From Cristatella mucedo (taxonomy: Eukaryota > Bryozoa > Phylactolaemata > Cristatellidae), in the NCBI GenBank assembly GCA_009760855.2, contig WPIO01000027.1, forward strand, positions 2,093,501 to 2,157,500: a stretch of DNA of 64,000 nucleotides. The letters run 5' to 3'. The position numbers and the translations under genes were made by a program. Of the stretch, positions 12,109-23,479 are shown piece by piece (the stretch's first letter is position 1; the number at the start of each line of letters is the position of its first letter). The notes under the pieces are model-generated. The model worked only from the letters and a program-made list of their open reading frames with translations. It searched no databases and was not told the origin of the DNA.

Positions 12109-14319
12109 CTTCTTAAATTTGGAGTATTCTTATATCCAATATTCATTTAAGAGGAGTTTCCACAGCGTAAAATTTGCAGAGAAATGTGAGACGCAGGAAT
12201 GCTATTTTTATAAACGAAGTATTCCTATATCCAATATTCTCACATGCGGAGTCGACCGTATTCTCGAGCGAGATATTGAAGGGATCTACTAGAAAGTGAG
12301 TGACAGAACGTTGAAGTCGATGCGGAATGCTTAATGAGGAGCCACGACGGTCTGTGAGATTTTGTGACCTTGGCAGTTGTGACCATCGCAGCATATAAGC
12401 CTATCCGTGGGCTGTTCACCACATTTCCACTTCTTGAAGCACAGGCAGGAAGACCTGCAAATGTGAATTGCACACTTCTTGAACGGATGTCACGAACGCA
12501 TAAACCAATGTGACTGTGGCATCCTTGTCTAGCAAGACCATATTTTTAAAGGCAATGAGCTAATATTTAGGCAAGACTAAATTTTTCAATGGCATGAAGC
12601 TGTAAGTATGAAGAATTGTATGTAATTGTAACTGTAATGTAATTGCATGTAAGTATGAAGAATTTACATTCGAGGTAGTGTTGTCAACTAAACATCATTT
12701 TGGAATACGACACTCAGAATCCAGATTCGCCTATAGGAACTAAATTGTTTGAGCCCATTTTAAGCATTAAGTTCTTGTGTTTTTCCGTAAAATCAGGCTT
12801 CCTAAAACCTGGTTAGTTACTTTATGTTCAATGAATTTATGAAAGTTTGCTACTATTAAAGTGCTCGTGTTAGCAGTGCATGCTGCAAGGAAATTAAAAT
12901 AGTTCAGTGGGTTCGAAAGCAACACAGATAAGAAAGCACAGGTAAAGCTCTCGTCTGCTTAGAAATGTAATCCTAGTTTGTGTTTGACGATTGTATTGGT
13001 GAAAGGGTGAGTATAAATAAATTGTAGGCAGAAATGAACTAAACACGGATTTTTTTAATTATCTCGTACATTAGAGGCCTCTCTTATGACCGTTACACGT
13101 TAAACTCAACGTTCTGAATTAAAAATTAATTTTCCAACTGAGTTGGGGCTTTATGCAGTGCGGTGAGTGATGCCGCAGTGAGATAATAGACACTTAAATA
13201 GGATATTGTGGTCGATTGTATAAAGTGTCGGTTACAGCTCTAGCATAAGTAACAGAGCGAACAAAGTTGAGTGAGAACTCTTGAAATGGTCCTTACACTT
13301 TCGCAATAGTGCTGATTCCATGGAGATATTAGCTTCAAAACCTCCTGCGATCTTTCTGGCTAGGTTTGGTTTGAGGTTTGGAAATGCGTGATCAACTGGT
13401 CTGCAGCTACTCGTTCCATCGCCTCCACTAGAAAGCAGTTGTACGTAGACCACGCTGAATATACAGCGTTTATATAGTCTATTCAAATGAGTGGTTGTAT
13501 TTTGAGTAGGTATTCGAACGACAACCCGTTTGAAGTATACTGCGACTGATAATAGGCTGGGCACCTCAACCTTGGTTATTCAATCGGAATGCAGCGTTCC
13601 CGAGTATCAGACGACAGACAGTTCCCATTATTGTTAACGTCTGCACATCAGTTAATAATAGAGCGTTTTCAAGTACTGTTTAGTTCAAGCGTTCTCGAAA
13701 GTAGTTTGCTATTCAGCACGACGCACATCTACACGCACTCAAGTTATGCATGGCAGCAGCGAGTCTATGCTTTTTAGACAAAAACTGTCGGATTTGGATC
13801 TGCAGTGCTGGTGGTCTTCTTAAATGGTAGATGAAAATAGAGATAAGGTTGCTAGAAGCAGGCGTCAAGGTGGCAACTGAGGAGTGAAACAGGGAAATCG
13901 GCCGATGAGTTGAGTGGGCATGTTTCTAGGGAGATTTTTTTTATTCTATCTACCTTTCTGAAAAAGGAGGCTTAATCGCATCTGATCAACCGCAGCACGG
14001 ATCATCAAGTACATGCTGACTCTAAGAGCGTTAAAGGAAAGGATTAACGGTCAACCTTAGCCTTCTTGGCATCGCGTATTTGATTCCACTGAGTCCCCGT
14101 AAAAGCTGGACTAGGCCTACTACGATAGATTCATACGAACTACAATAGTCCTCATATGGTAGTCCTGGTGGCAAAGTCAGTCGCGATCTTGCGTATGCTT
14201 TCACAAGCGTAAGCTTAATAAACCTTGCTTGTTCAATATCTTTAGAAATTGAACAAACCATAGGCTACCTTTGCAAGGGATTAAAATATGCATGCTCAGA
14301 TGAGTGAACTAATTATTCA
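12109..14319. other. Gene 1 intron, unassigned
   Basis: No gene found. A short motif, tatatccaatattc, occurs twice (about 12131 and 12226), suggesting a small duplication. A short run of aagtatgaagaatt/tgtaattg repeats lies at 12603-12665. The 60-110 codon frames have no recognisable features. Confidence 0.5.
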
Positions 14320-15055
14320 ACATTCTATATCGGGGTCTGATGCGGATCTAGTCAATTTCAAGGACTTATTTCGAGTTTACACCCGGAAGGTTAAAAACCC
14401 ATGGCTTCGTTTTCACACGAAAATCGAATTCCTACCAGTCGAACCCAAAACAAATTAATAAGACAGTAAACGATTCACTGGTCAGTGCTGAGAGGTCTGA
14501 CTCCCCCAGATATTAATTGCTCAGCCAAAACGTTTTCAACCTTCTTTACTGAAAAAATTGTGCGCATGCGTGCCTTCAGAAAGCCCCCTTTGAGTAAAGC
14601 AATTGTGGAATCACCAAATGTGACCTTTCTTAAAAAATTTTCCGAGGTTTCTGCATGCGATGTGGCTACCTTAATAGGGTCCAGCAAAAATTGCTCGTCT
14701 CCTGAAGACCCTATACCACTATTTCTGTGGTCTTCAGTGACAGACCAACTTAGCCCTGACCTAACCGAGATTTGTAATGCTTCTTTGGAAAAAGGGTTTG
14801 TATCCAAGTGTTTCAAATTGGCAATCGTTAGAGCTATACTAAAAAAACCTGAATTACATAAAGAGGTCCTTGCAAACTAGCGCCCAGTTTCCCTTCTTCT
14901 TTTCTCGTCAAAGATTCTCAAAAAATTGTCACTAAGCAGGTGATTGCACATATTGAAAAGAATGAGATGTCAGAAAAATTTTCACTCAGGTTTCAAGAGG
15001 CAGCACTTCACTGCAACTACTCTCATCCGTGCTAACAACTACATGCTGTAGCCTA
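14320..15055 (+). mobile_element. Old LINE-A copy, left half (interrupted)
   Basis: It corresponds to the linker and RT N-terminal part of LINE-A: SSPEDPIP, a LWSSVTDQLSPDLTEI-like run, then AIVRAILKKPEL. Stops interrupt the frame. It breaks off at the sequence equivalent to ALLRVNNEILR, exactly where the plus-strand match resumes at about 19250. The two halves are therefore one old insertion split by the full-length LINE-A between them. Confidence 0.8.
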
Positions 15056-15129
15056 GTTCCAGGGGTCAGAGGCTATTTCCCGCCAAACCCGCCATACTGC
15101 GGCCACTCTGCCGCTCGCCATGCAGCTGG
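15056..15129 (-). other. About 75 bp between the LINE-A tail and its target
   Basis: This CpG-containing segment belongs neither to the older LINE-A target nor, as far as I can tell, to the element's 3' UTR. It contains ttcccgccaaa. It could be 3'-transduced flanking DNA carried by the inserting element, or filler. Confidence 0.4.
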
Positions 15130-15196
15130 GCTAGCGTAATGTAATGTAATGTATCTCCATCAGTAACTCCACAAAGTCATAAAGACCATGTGGGCG

Positions 15197-16882
15197 TTAC
15201 GCAGGAGAGTTTTGTATAGCGCACTCACAGCCTAAGCGGCTTTCGGTACGCATTCGGTAGCCAACAGACTTCGTCTCACCCAACAAAGAGAAAGTGGGAA
15301 GCATAGCAGAGTTAGGAGAGCAGTTGAGGTAGTGAGTAGCATAGAAGTAGCAGTTCAGGACCGCTGAAAAAGATGTGCCGTAGTCGGCAGTTGGAGAGTA
15401 GATGTCGTTGCGTAAGAATTGTGGAAGCGAGTTCCACAGTCTAGGACCTGCAGAGCTAAAGCTTCTGTCGCCAACTGTCTTTAAGCGGAGGAATGGGACA
15501 GCTAATTTATTGTCCACACAGGACCTGAGGGCGCGAACAGGCTGAAACTGATGCAGCAGTTCAGCTAGGTATGAAGGAGCCAAGCCGTGGCGGGCCTTGT
15601 GGGTCAGTGTAAGAACTTTGCTCCGTATCCTTTGCTCAATCGGCAACCATCCTAGCTCTTCCAGCAAAGGTGACACGTACTCAAACCGCTGGGACATGAA
15701 GACCAGCCTTGCAGCCATATTCATAGTCCGCTGTAGTGGCATTATAGCTTTCTTTGGTAGCCCAGCCACAAGGGAATTACAATAATCAAGCCGAGACTGA
15801 ACTAAAGAGCTAGTTAAATTTTTTACAAGCCACTGTGGGAGACAGCTTCTAATCTTGGATAGGGATAGGATGTGATGGCTAGCTGTAGAGGCAGTCTTCT
15901 GAATGAAGCTTTTGAAATTGAGGCAGCTGTCGAACACGACACCTAGATTACGAGCACGTGGTGAAGGTCGCACAATAGCATCGCCTATTAGAACAGCAAA
16001 GCCTTCTAATCCAGCCACACGCTTAGGGTGTCCTATGAGAAGCAGTTCGGTTTTATCGTCATTTAATTTCAGGAAGTTTTCCGACATCCAGGATCGAATA
16101 TCGGCAAGGCAAGCATTCAGTTTCTCAGTTGCTGCAGCAGATTCCGACGGTTTAAATGACAAATACAACTGACTATCGTCAGCATAGAAGTGATATCCTA
16201 TTCCATGGGCCTTAATCACTTTTCCCAGAGGTTGCGTATAAATGGAGAACAGCAAGGGACCAAGTACAGACCCTTGAGGGACTCCACAGGTGACCCTTCT
16301 CATGTCTGAGACCTGACCCCCACACGACACGGATTGAACACGATCAGACAAGTATGATTTAAACCTCGCCAGTGCTTCGTCTGCCAGACCGATCGTTGTT
16401 CTCAATCGTTCAAGCAGAACTTTGTGATCAATGGTGTCGAAAGCATCAGACAGATCTAGCAGAGCTAGGGCAGTGACATTCCCGTCGTCGTTGCCACGTA
16501 GAATTTCATTGTTAACACGGAGGAGAGCAGTTTCGGTAGAGTGCTGCCTCTTGAAACCTGATTGAAATGTTTCTGACATTCCATTATTTTCAATGTGTTC
16601 AACTAGCTGCTTAGCAACAATTTTTTCAAGAATCTTTGATAAGAATGGAAGAAGGGCAACTGGACGATAGTTTGCTAGGACCTCTGCGTCTAATCCAGGC
16701 TTTTTAAGAATAGGTCTAACGATTGCCGATTTGAAGGACTTGGGGACGACCCGTTTTCCCAAAGAAGCATTAAAAATCTTGGTTATGGCAGGGCTAAGTT
16801 GGTCTGCAAGTGAAGACCACAGAGATGAAGGTATAGGGTCTTCAGGAGACGAGCTCTTTTTGCTAGACATTAAGGCAGCCAC
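15197..16882 (-). CDS. LINE-A ORF, reverse transcriptase half
   Basis: 561 codons of non-LTR reverse transcriptase. Motifs in order are NYRPVALLPFLSKILEK, LLDLSDAFDTIDH (motif A, catalytic Asp), CGVPQGSVLGPLLFSIYT, YHFYADDSQLYLSF (catalytic YADD), LKLNDDKTELLLIG and the C-terminal RLWNSLPQFLR of the CR1/L2 group. The frame is in fact open further upstream, to about 17160, so the ATG used here is not a real start; the natural protein would be continuous with the endonuclease half. All catalytic residues seen are intact, which suggests recent activity. Confidence 0.85.
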   Translation of the reverse strand: MAALMSSKKSSSPEDPIPSSLWSSLADQLSPAITKIFNASLGKRVVPKSFKSAIVRPILKKPGLDAEVLANYRPVALLPFLSKILEKIVAKQLVEHIENNGMSETFQSGFKRQHSTETALLRVNNEILRGNDDGNVTALALLDLSDAFDTIDHKVLLERLRTTIGLADEALARFKSYLSDRVQSVSCGGQVSDMRRVTCGVPQGSVLGPLLFSIYTQPLGKVIKAHGIGYHFYADDSQLYLSFKPSESAAATEKLNACLADIRSWMSENFLKLNDDKTELLLIGHPKRVAGLEGFAVLIGDAIVRPSPRARNLGVVFDSCLNFKSFIQKTASTASHHILSLSKIRSCLPQWLVKNLTSSLVQSRLDYCNSLVAGLPKKAIMPLQRTMNMAARLVFMSQRFEYVSPLLEELGWLPIEQRIRSKVLTLTHKARHGLAPSYLAELLHQFQPVRALRSCVDNKLAVPFLRLKTVGDRSFSSAGPRLWNSLPQFLRNDIYSPTADYGTSFSAVLNCYFYATHYLNCSPNSAMLPTFSLLGETKSVGYRMRTESRLGCECAIQNSPA

Positions 16883-17115
16883 ATCACAGGCAGATACATC
16901 AGAGAATCTTTTAAGAAAGGTTACAGGTTGAGGAACGGCGATTGCTTTGGTCGGAGGGGGCTTAATGGAGGCACGAATGTGCTCAATTTTTTCAGTAAAG
17001 AAGGCTGAAAACTTTTTGGCTGAGCCCTTAATATCTGGGGAGTCAGACCTGACAGCATTGGCCAGTAAATGGTTTACTGTCTTATAAATCTGTTTAGTGT
17101 CAGATTGGCAGGAAT

Positions 17116-18510
17116 TCAGTTTTCTAATGAAAAAAGAAGCCCTGGCTTTTTTAAGCTTTCGTGTGTAAACACGAAGGAAGTCTTAAAATTGACTAGGTTT
17201 GCCTCACACCCCGATTTCTTGAAACGACGTTCCAGCCTGCGCTTAACATGGCACATCTTAAGGTTTTTTTTTGTAAATTGAAAGCAATCTCGACGACTTT
17301 GAACACGGATAGAGCGAACGGGAGCATGCTTGTCAAGAGCACTCCTGAGTGTCATGTTCATCGCATCAGTGAGGGTATCGAGGCTGCCGGTCGAGTCTGA
17401 ATGCAGATCAAGAAGGCCTGCATCACAAACAGATTTCAAAAACTTGTCCATGTCAATGCTTTGTAAGTTACGTCGTTTGGAAAATTCGACATTGCTCTGC
17501 ACGTACGAGGGAGCAGGAACAGTAAACGAGACCGAACAATGATCTGAGAGGGTCAGTGGGCACACCACAAAGTCAGTGGGGAGGACATCCTTAGTGATCA
17601 CGAGATCTAGAATGTGGCCACCGACGTGGGTGCTATGATTAACGTGTTGGGCCAAACCAAGATTCTCCAGACAGTCAAGAAATGAGCGGACCTGGCTGTT
17701 GCTAGGGTTGTCAACGTGAATATTGAAGTCTCCTACAATCAGTAGCGGCCTGTCACACACAAATATTTTAGCGAGGAACTCTGAAAACCCCTCTATAAAC
17801 AAGTTTAGACAGCCAGACGGAGGCCGGTATATGACAACGGTGAGAGGCATTGTCTTTGATGAAGACCTGATAGCAACCGATTCAAACGATGACCCATGCG
17901 AGAAACTGCACATTTTATAGCCAAACGATTCGCGAACAACAATTGCAACCCCGCCACCAACCTTGTCAGAACGCATGGACTGATAGAATGAGAACCCGGG
18001 TGGGGTGGTCTCGGAAATACAGCTACTGGAACAAGGCGTCATCCAGGTTTCGGTAAGCAGAAATGCATCTAGCTTCTCCTGGACCACCTGATCGCGGATA
18101 AGTAACCCCTTGGTTTTTAGCGAGCGGACATTTAGTAGGCAGAATTTAAGAGGCTGTCCAACAACTGGGCGACGGCGATGAAGTGGCTCGTATTCTCTAC
18201 CGTTTGCGTCCGGCCCGGCGGACGCTGGCTCTTCGAATTTGAATGGGACCTTAATAACGGCCGTGGGACGACGTTTCACAACGTGCTGGGCTACAGCGGG
18301 TGGGCTACTACCGCAACAAGTACTATTTAGCGCTTTAAACTTACGAGTCGTAGGTTTGATAGCCGAGCTGTTGATGGGGCGAACGCATGATGCAGATAGG
18401 TTCTCACTGACCCGCCGGAGAAGGCCCGCCGGTAGGTATCGACTAATGGCGACGTCGCATTTTATGCTAAGCAGGTCCTGTTTTGTGTAGCATATCCGAG
18501 GACAGCTCAT
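17116..18510 (-). CDS. LINE-A ORF, endonuclease half
   Basis: 464 codons. After about 125 residues of unassigned N-terminus comes an exonuclease-endonuclease-phosphatase fold domain, which nicks target DNA to prime reverse transcription. Visible motifs in order are LLNVRSLKTKG, LLTETWM, VGGGVAIVVRE, IYRPPSG, LIVGDFNIHVD (catalytic GDFN) and LSDHCSVSF (catalytic SDH), so the active-site residues look intact. The frame ends at a stop about 50 codons past the domain. A CA repeat (gtgtgta on the plus strand near 17161) marks the point where the frame diverges from that of the RT half. I chose the first ATG. Confidence 0.85.
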   Translation of the reverse strand: MSCPRICYTKQDLLSIKCDVAISRYLPAGLLRRVSENLSASCVRPINSSAIKPTTRKFKALNSTCCGSSPPAVAQHVVKRRPTAVIKVPFKFEEPASAGPDANGREYEPLHRRRPVVGQPLKFCLLNVRSLKTKGLLIRDQVVQEKLDAFLLTETWMTPCSSSCISETTPPGFSFYQSMRSDKVGGGVAIVVRESFGYKMCSFSHGSSFESVAIRSSSKTMPLTVVIYRPPSGCLNLFIEGFSEFLAKIFVCDRPLLIVGDFNIHVDNPSNSQVRSFLDCLENLGLAQHVNHSTHVGGHILDLVITKDVLPTDFVVCPLTLSDHCSVSFTVPAPSYVQSNVEFSKRRNLQSIDMDKFLKSVCDAGLLDLHSDSTGSLDTLTDAMNMTLRSALDKHAPVRSIRVQSRRDCFQFTKKNLKMCHVKRRLERRFKKSGCEANLVNFKTSFVFTHESLKKPGLLFSLEN

Positions 18511-19240
18511 AAATAGTCACAGCGAAGATAGCAGCGGAATACCCGAAGGTATTACGGAGAAATCAAGTGAAGGTCCACACCACGCTAGGAGTCGCCCGAG
18601 GCCGCTCTTTAGCGAAGGGACGAGTGGCAGTCAGGTTAAACCTCTTTATGATAACGCATGCGCCAACAACAAAAGGGGAACTAAACAAGTCTACAGGGAG
18701 GGTCTTAAACAAAGCACACTATAGGGGCACAAGACGACGCAGCAAGCACGAACAAACGTGTCAGTTGGTCAGTCGGCTTCCGAAGTCCTGCTGTTGTACC
18801 GACTCCGAATCCAACAGTACGAGCGTACGCCGTCCAAGACCCGGCTGGCTGAGTAACTGCTTGGCTAGTCCGAGTCGACAACTACCAAAGTCCAGAGCTT
18901 CTGCCGAAAGACGCCAACACACGGGGGGGGATCACAAACACGCTACACGGGGAACGCGGAATATACAAGTCTCGACGAGCGTGCTATCCAGCTCTGCTCG
19001 GGCCTTGGGTACTCGTTCCCTTTCGTGCGTGGCAGCATCGCCGGAGCACGCCTGCACGAATCCAGATGCATAACTCGGCGAGACCGGGAGCATCCAACAC
19101 CACGACTTACTCGACCAACTCCTCCTACTCAAGAGCGCCAGAAATCTTACGTCACCGCACATGCCGTAGGTCCCACCCGGCCTAGCCGGTGACCCTTACT
19201 CTCACTATAGCCGCCCGGTCCTAGCCAACCGAACCTAGCC
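18511..19240 (-). promoter_or_regulatory. LINE-A 5' leader, candidate internal promoter
   Basis: This CpG-rich sequence lies upstream of the endonuclease frame and inside the element. Full-length LINEs usually carry their promoter here (family knowledge); I see no specific motif beyond GC-richness and a poly-G run near 18925. Confidence 0.4.
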
Positions 19241-19244
19241 TGGG

Positions 19245-20690
19245 TACAATTCTATGTGGCAACGATGACGGAAATGTCACTGTCCTAGCTCTGCTAGAAC
19301 TATCAGCAGCCGTCGGCAGCATTGATGACGATATTCTACTTAAACGATTGAGAACAACGATCGGTCTGACAGACGAGGCATTGGCGTGGTTTAAATCGTA
19401 CCTCTCTGATCGTGTTCAATCTATGTCCTGGGTGGGGGGGTCAGGTCTCACACATGAGACAGGTCACATGTGGATGCCCTCAAAGATCCGTCCTTGGTCC
19501 CATGTTGTTCTCAATTTATGCTCAACCTCTGGAAAAGGTTATAAAGGCTCGTGGAGTAGGTTATCACTTTTATGCTGACTATACACAGCTGTATTTGTCA
19601 TTCAAACCGTTGGAATGTGCTGCAGAAACTGATAAACCGGACGCTCGCCTTGCCGACATCCAATCCTGCATGTCGGAAAGCGTTTTGAAACTAAATGACG
19701 ATAAAACCGAACTGCTGCTCATAGGACACCATAAACATGTGACTGGATTAAAAAGCTTTGCTCTTCTAATAGGTGATGCTGCTGTGCGACCATCACCACG
19801 TGCACGAAATTTAGATGTCGTTTTCGACAGCTGCCTAAATGTTTATAGCTTCATTCAGAAGACTGCTTCTACAGCTAGCCATCACGCCCGATCCCTATCT
19901 AAGATTAGGAGCTTTCGTACACAGTGGCTTGCACACAATTCAACTAGCTCCTTAGCTCTGTTTCGGCTAGATTATTGTAATTCCCTTTTCGCTGGGCTAC
20001 CAAAAAAGCAACTAGGCCGCTGCAGCTTGCACTGAATATGGCTGCAAGGCTACTCCTCAAGTCCCAGAGATTTGACCACATGTCTCTTGCTAGATTAGCT
20101 AGGATGGCTGCCGGTTAATCAACGGATACAGAGCAAAGTTCTTAGCTGACGTATAAGGCCCACCACGGCTTGGCTTCTCCATACCTATCTGAACTGCTGC
20201 ACCAGTTTCAGTCTCTTCGTAATAATAATATTAATAATAATGCACTTGATAAAGCGCCCTCAGAGAACTCAATCTCTTTCTAGGCGCTTTACATTTCGTA
20301 CCTCTGGTCCTGTTTGGACAAATTATTAGCTGTTCCATTCCTCCGCTTAAAGACCGTTGGCGACAGAAGCTTTAGCTCTGTAGGTCCTAGACTGTGGAAC
20401 TCACTTCCACAACTCTTATGCAACGGCAACTGCTATCCTTCTGCCGACTATGGCTCATCCTTTTCAGCGGTCCTGTGCTGCTACTTCTATGCCACTCACT
20501 CTCTCAACTGCTTTACTGACTCGGTTATGCTTCCAAATTTCTCTTTGTTGTGTGAGATGAGGTCAGTCGGCTACCGAATGCTTACCAAAAGCGCTTAGGC
20601 TGTAAGTGCGCTATACAAATCTCTCCTGTGTAACACCCACATGGTGTTTATGGCTTAGTGGAATTACAGACGGAAATACATGCGATACAT
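19245..20690 (+). mobile_element. Old LINE-A copy, right half
   Basis: The match to LINE-A resumes at the residues equivalent to GNDDGNVTALALL and runs through a frame-shifted VPQGS, YHFYADYTQLYLSF (YADD decayed to YADY), LKLNDDKTELLLIG and LWNSLPQ to the 3' UTR (tgtaacacccacatggtg). Stops and frameshifts are frequent. It is the continuation of the fragment at 14320-15055. Confidence 0.85.
20221..20294 (-). mobile_element. 74-bp LINE-B tail insertion with 5-bp target duplication
   Basis: A minus-strand LINE-B 3' end (TAA repeats, tgcacttgataaagcgccc, ctaggcgctttacat) interrupts the old LINE-A copy. It is flanked by TTCGT at 20216-20220 and 20295-20299. The intact LINE-A copies continue across this point without it, so the ends are exact. 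It is extremely 5'-truncated. Confidence 0.85.
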
Positions 20691-21023
20691 ATATATTCCA
20701 CATCCTGATCACTCCCTATGTTGAGCTAAGGTCTCACGGAACGTTAAGACGGGAATAGACTTTTGAGTGAATAGTATCATTGTCAAGGGTCTTAAGATTT
20801 GGCTAAGCACGGATTATTTTGTATACGTATAAGACACACACACTATGCCAACTAAGCTTTAGCCGCAAGTTCTCAGAATCCTGAAAATTTTAATGAATAT
20901 AATTTGGTATAATACAATCGTGGCATATATTTGATTGTTCGTGTGAACTTTATTTCGTGCGGCCAGGTGCATGAGCCACACTTGAAAATACATCAGCCAA
21001 TCTTTTCAAATCCGAAGATAAGA
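20691..21023. other. Gene 1 intron, no recognised content
   Basis: AT-rich sequence between the LINE-A 3' end and the SINE. Nothing recognised. Confidence 0.6.
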
Positions 21024-21210
21024 AGTGAGCCGTAATAGCTCACTGGGTAAGGTGGTTTTTTTTCTAGACCTCGGTCCCGAGGTCGTGGGGTGGTATCCTG
21101 CGGTGGACGATCCTTTCTAGCTGCTGCAAGCGACGGTGATAGCTGTAAAGGCTTTTCTGTCGCTATGCAAAAGAGGCTGTTGGATCAGCTAGTATTTATA
21201 AGAGGTAGAT
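21024..21210 (+). mobile_element. tRNA-derived SINE (family S1)
   Basis: The head gtgagccgtaatagctcactgg is an A-box-like tRNA start. It is followed by cggtcccgaggtcgtgggg, where the B box is damaged. The body is ctgcaagcgacggtgatagc, then ctgtcgctatgcaaaagagg and atcagctagtattta. Other copies lie at 27470, 29743, 31803 and 32065 and, inverted, at 34755. Confidence 0.75.
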
Positions 21211-21484
21211 TGGGTCAACGAAATTATGCAATACGTTACTAAGGACCAGGGCAAGACGATATCTGTAACAGGTGTACGAAATAAGATCCTAAAAATGTTA
21301 AATGAATCAAGCTTTGATAAGTTGAAGGCAATTGGTTACAGCCACCATTAGCATTACTTAGAAGGGACTCCTACAAGTGAGTCGAATTACTGCTTCCAGG
21401 TTACTCCAAGCGGTGTGAACTTGAGGGAAGAACGAATGAATTGACGATCAGTTTTATTAACCCTTGGGCATGTAAGGAAGAGAA
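21211..21484. other. Gene 1 intron, no recognised content
   Basis: Nothing recognised between the SINE and the next LINE-B. Confidence 0.5.
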
Positions 21485-22868
21485 TCGGGTGTACAACGAC
21501 CTACTTATGAATGCAGACATGGGAAGAGTGTCTCTGTTTGGTTTGCTCAACCTTTCGGCACCTTTTGAAACTATCGATGACCAAATCCTTGAGCGCCTCT
21601 CATCTCGCTGCTCTGCAATGGCTCAGGTCTTGTCTCAGTGTGAGACTCCTGAGTATTGATGTGAGTGGACAAAGATCATCCAAAGTTTCTCAGAAATACG
21701 GAGTACCTCAGGGCTCCGTGCTTCGTTCGGTTCGTTTCGCGGTTTACACTCTCCCTCTTGCTAATGTGATTGCCAACCTAGGCTTTCAGTTGTACGCGAA
21801 TGACACTCAGTTGTACCTTTGCTTTGATCCCTCCCAGCCCTCGAGCACGTCGAATTCTCTCAACTCTCTTGCTGCATGTATTATTGACATCCACATGCAG
21901 ATAATGTTCTTAAATTGAATGATGATAAAACTATGCTACTAGTTAGGAAAAAACCAAGCGTGATTCAGAAATTTGAAAGGCTGACGCTCAAAATCGGCTC
22001 TGCCAGCATATCGCCTGCTGAATCAGCACGAAGTCAAGGTGTCATTTTGAAAAGTGACCTTACGTTAGACGACCACATCAGCTCCACAATGAAGTCTGCC
22101 TACTTTCAGCTACATAACATTGCTAAAATTCGGGGTTGTTTAGATAGGGATACCACATCTGAGTTAGTCATTGCATTTGTGACATCCCGTCTTGACTTCT
22201 GTAACTCACTGCTTGCTAGTCAACCGTTGTGTGCTATCAGGCGCTTACAGCTAGTGCAAAACTCTGCAGCTAGGCTTGTCGGTGGTGAGCGTGGCAGTTG
22301 CCACATCGAACCAATTCTCGCCGACGTGCACTGGCTACCAGTCAAGCAATGGATCAAGGTTTTGTCGCTCACTTTTAATTAGTTTCATTCATTGACTCCA
22401 GCTTACCTATCCGATCTACTCCCCACCAGGCTAAGAATCGTACAACTCGATTTTTCGAATCTAATTGTTTACCTATACCTTGTCCAAACCTCAAAATCTT
22501 TGGACACCGTGCATTCAGTTCGTATGCTCCTTAAGGCTGGAACTCACATCCGACTTGCGTCACGACATCCTCTGACTTGACCACATTTAAAAAGAAATTA
22601 AAACACGCCTATTTGTGACAGCATTTGGTGGGTCCCTGTGATTCGTCCATTATGTGCTTATGCGTGCTGACACTGTTGCTTGCTACAACTAACTTCACTT
22701 ACATGCTGACCCTTCGCATGTCACCCCTAACCGTGTTGTTCTTGTTGTTTATTGAGCATGCTACCACTCACCATTCGATTGTGCTTCCTTTGCAGGAAAT
22801 GTAAAGCGCCTAGATAGAGATTTAGTCATCTGAGGGCACTTTATCAAGTGTATTATTATTATTATGGT
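21485..22868 (+). mobile_element. LINE-B copy, 5'-truncated, moderately preserved RT
   Basis: It starts at the VYNDLLMNADMGRVSLFGLLNLSAPF segment (motif A, Asp decayed to Asn). It continues through YGVPQGSVLRSV, FQLYANDTQLYLCF (YADD decayed to YAND), LNDDKTMLLV, CAIRRLQLVQNSAARLV and the family tail ending in ATT repeats. Frames at 21511-21918 and 21915-22382 together hold most of the RT, with frame changes between them. It is inactive. Confidence 0.85.
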
Positions 22869-23479
22869 TTGGCAGTTAGTCGATTTCAGCCGAGTCTCCG
22901 GCGTGGCTTACAGGTCAGAGATCGTCAGGATCATGGAGGTTTTTTAAACGCTTATTGCACATTTTAGTGGCATTCAGATGCATGACTTTTTAAACAAACG
23001 AGATTACTCTGCACCACAGTAGATAATATAATGAAACATTTTGTAAGCTTTAGAACGTTTTATAGCCGTCCATAGTTTTTGTTACTGCTTAAAGTAAACG
23101 AGAACCAAATATTCGTAATGTATATGAATTGTCTTCAAATGCTGCTTACGACAATTACAAATTACTACAATCACGTTTACAGAACAAACTTATGAATAGG
23201 ATATTGACGAGATTTAAATTTAATTGGCATTATTCTAGCTTGAGCATAGTTACTAACATACCATCTAAAGAACCAGCTTGGCTGCAGGGGATTTATTTGC
23301 GCCTATACTTTTGCTGTGCATCTTCAAATGGGACATCAACATGACCATTTGTAAGATATGCTGAATATCTCTTTATGGCCAAACGTCTGTTCTAAGGTTA
23401 ATGAAGTCTCAATAGAATCAATGCAATCGCATTATTTTTGGTTTTGCAGTTTGACCAAGAGCTCTGCTTCTAATTTCAG
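22869..23479. other. End of the large gene 1 intron
   Basis: No element recognised. It ends with the pyrimidine-rich acceptor ttctaatttcag. With all insertions, the intron from 6421 to here is about 17 kb. Confidence 0.6.

Larger units (their letters stand above)
15130..19240 (-). mobile_element. LINE-A, near-full-length CR1/L2-group retrotransposon
   Basis: This is the best-preserved transposon of the window. From its 5' end on the minus strand it has a CpG-rich leader of about 730 bp, an apurinic-type endonuclease region, a reverse transcriptase and a short 3' UTR. The UTR contains tgcgctatacaaa and ends in an ACATT-type short tandem repeat (taatgtaatgtaatgta on the plus strand). The endonuclease and RT halves are both long and open and are separated by one frame change. 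It sits antisense inside an older copy of the same family, within the large gene 1 intron. No perfect target duplication was found; tacatgctgtag on the left and tacaattctatg on the right may be a diverged one. Confidence 0.85.
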
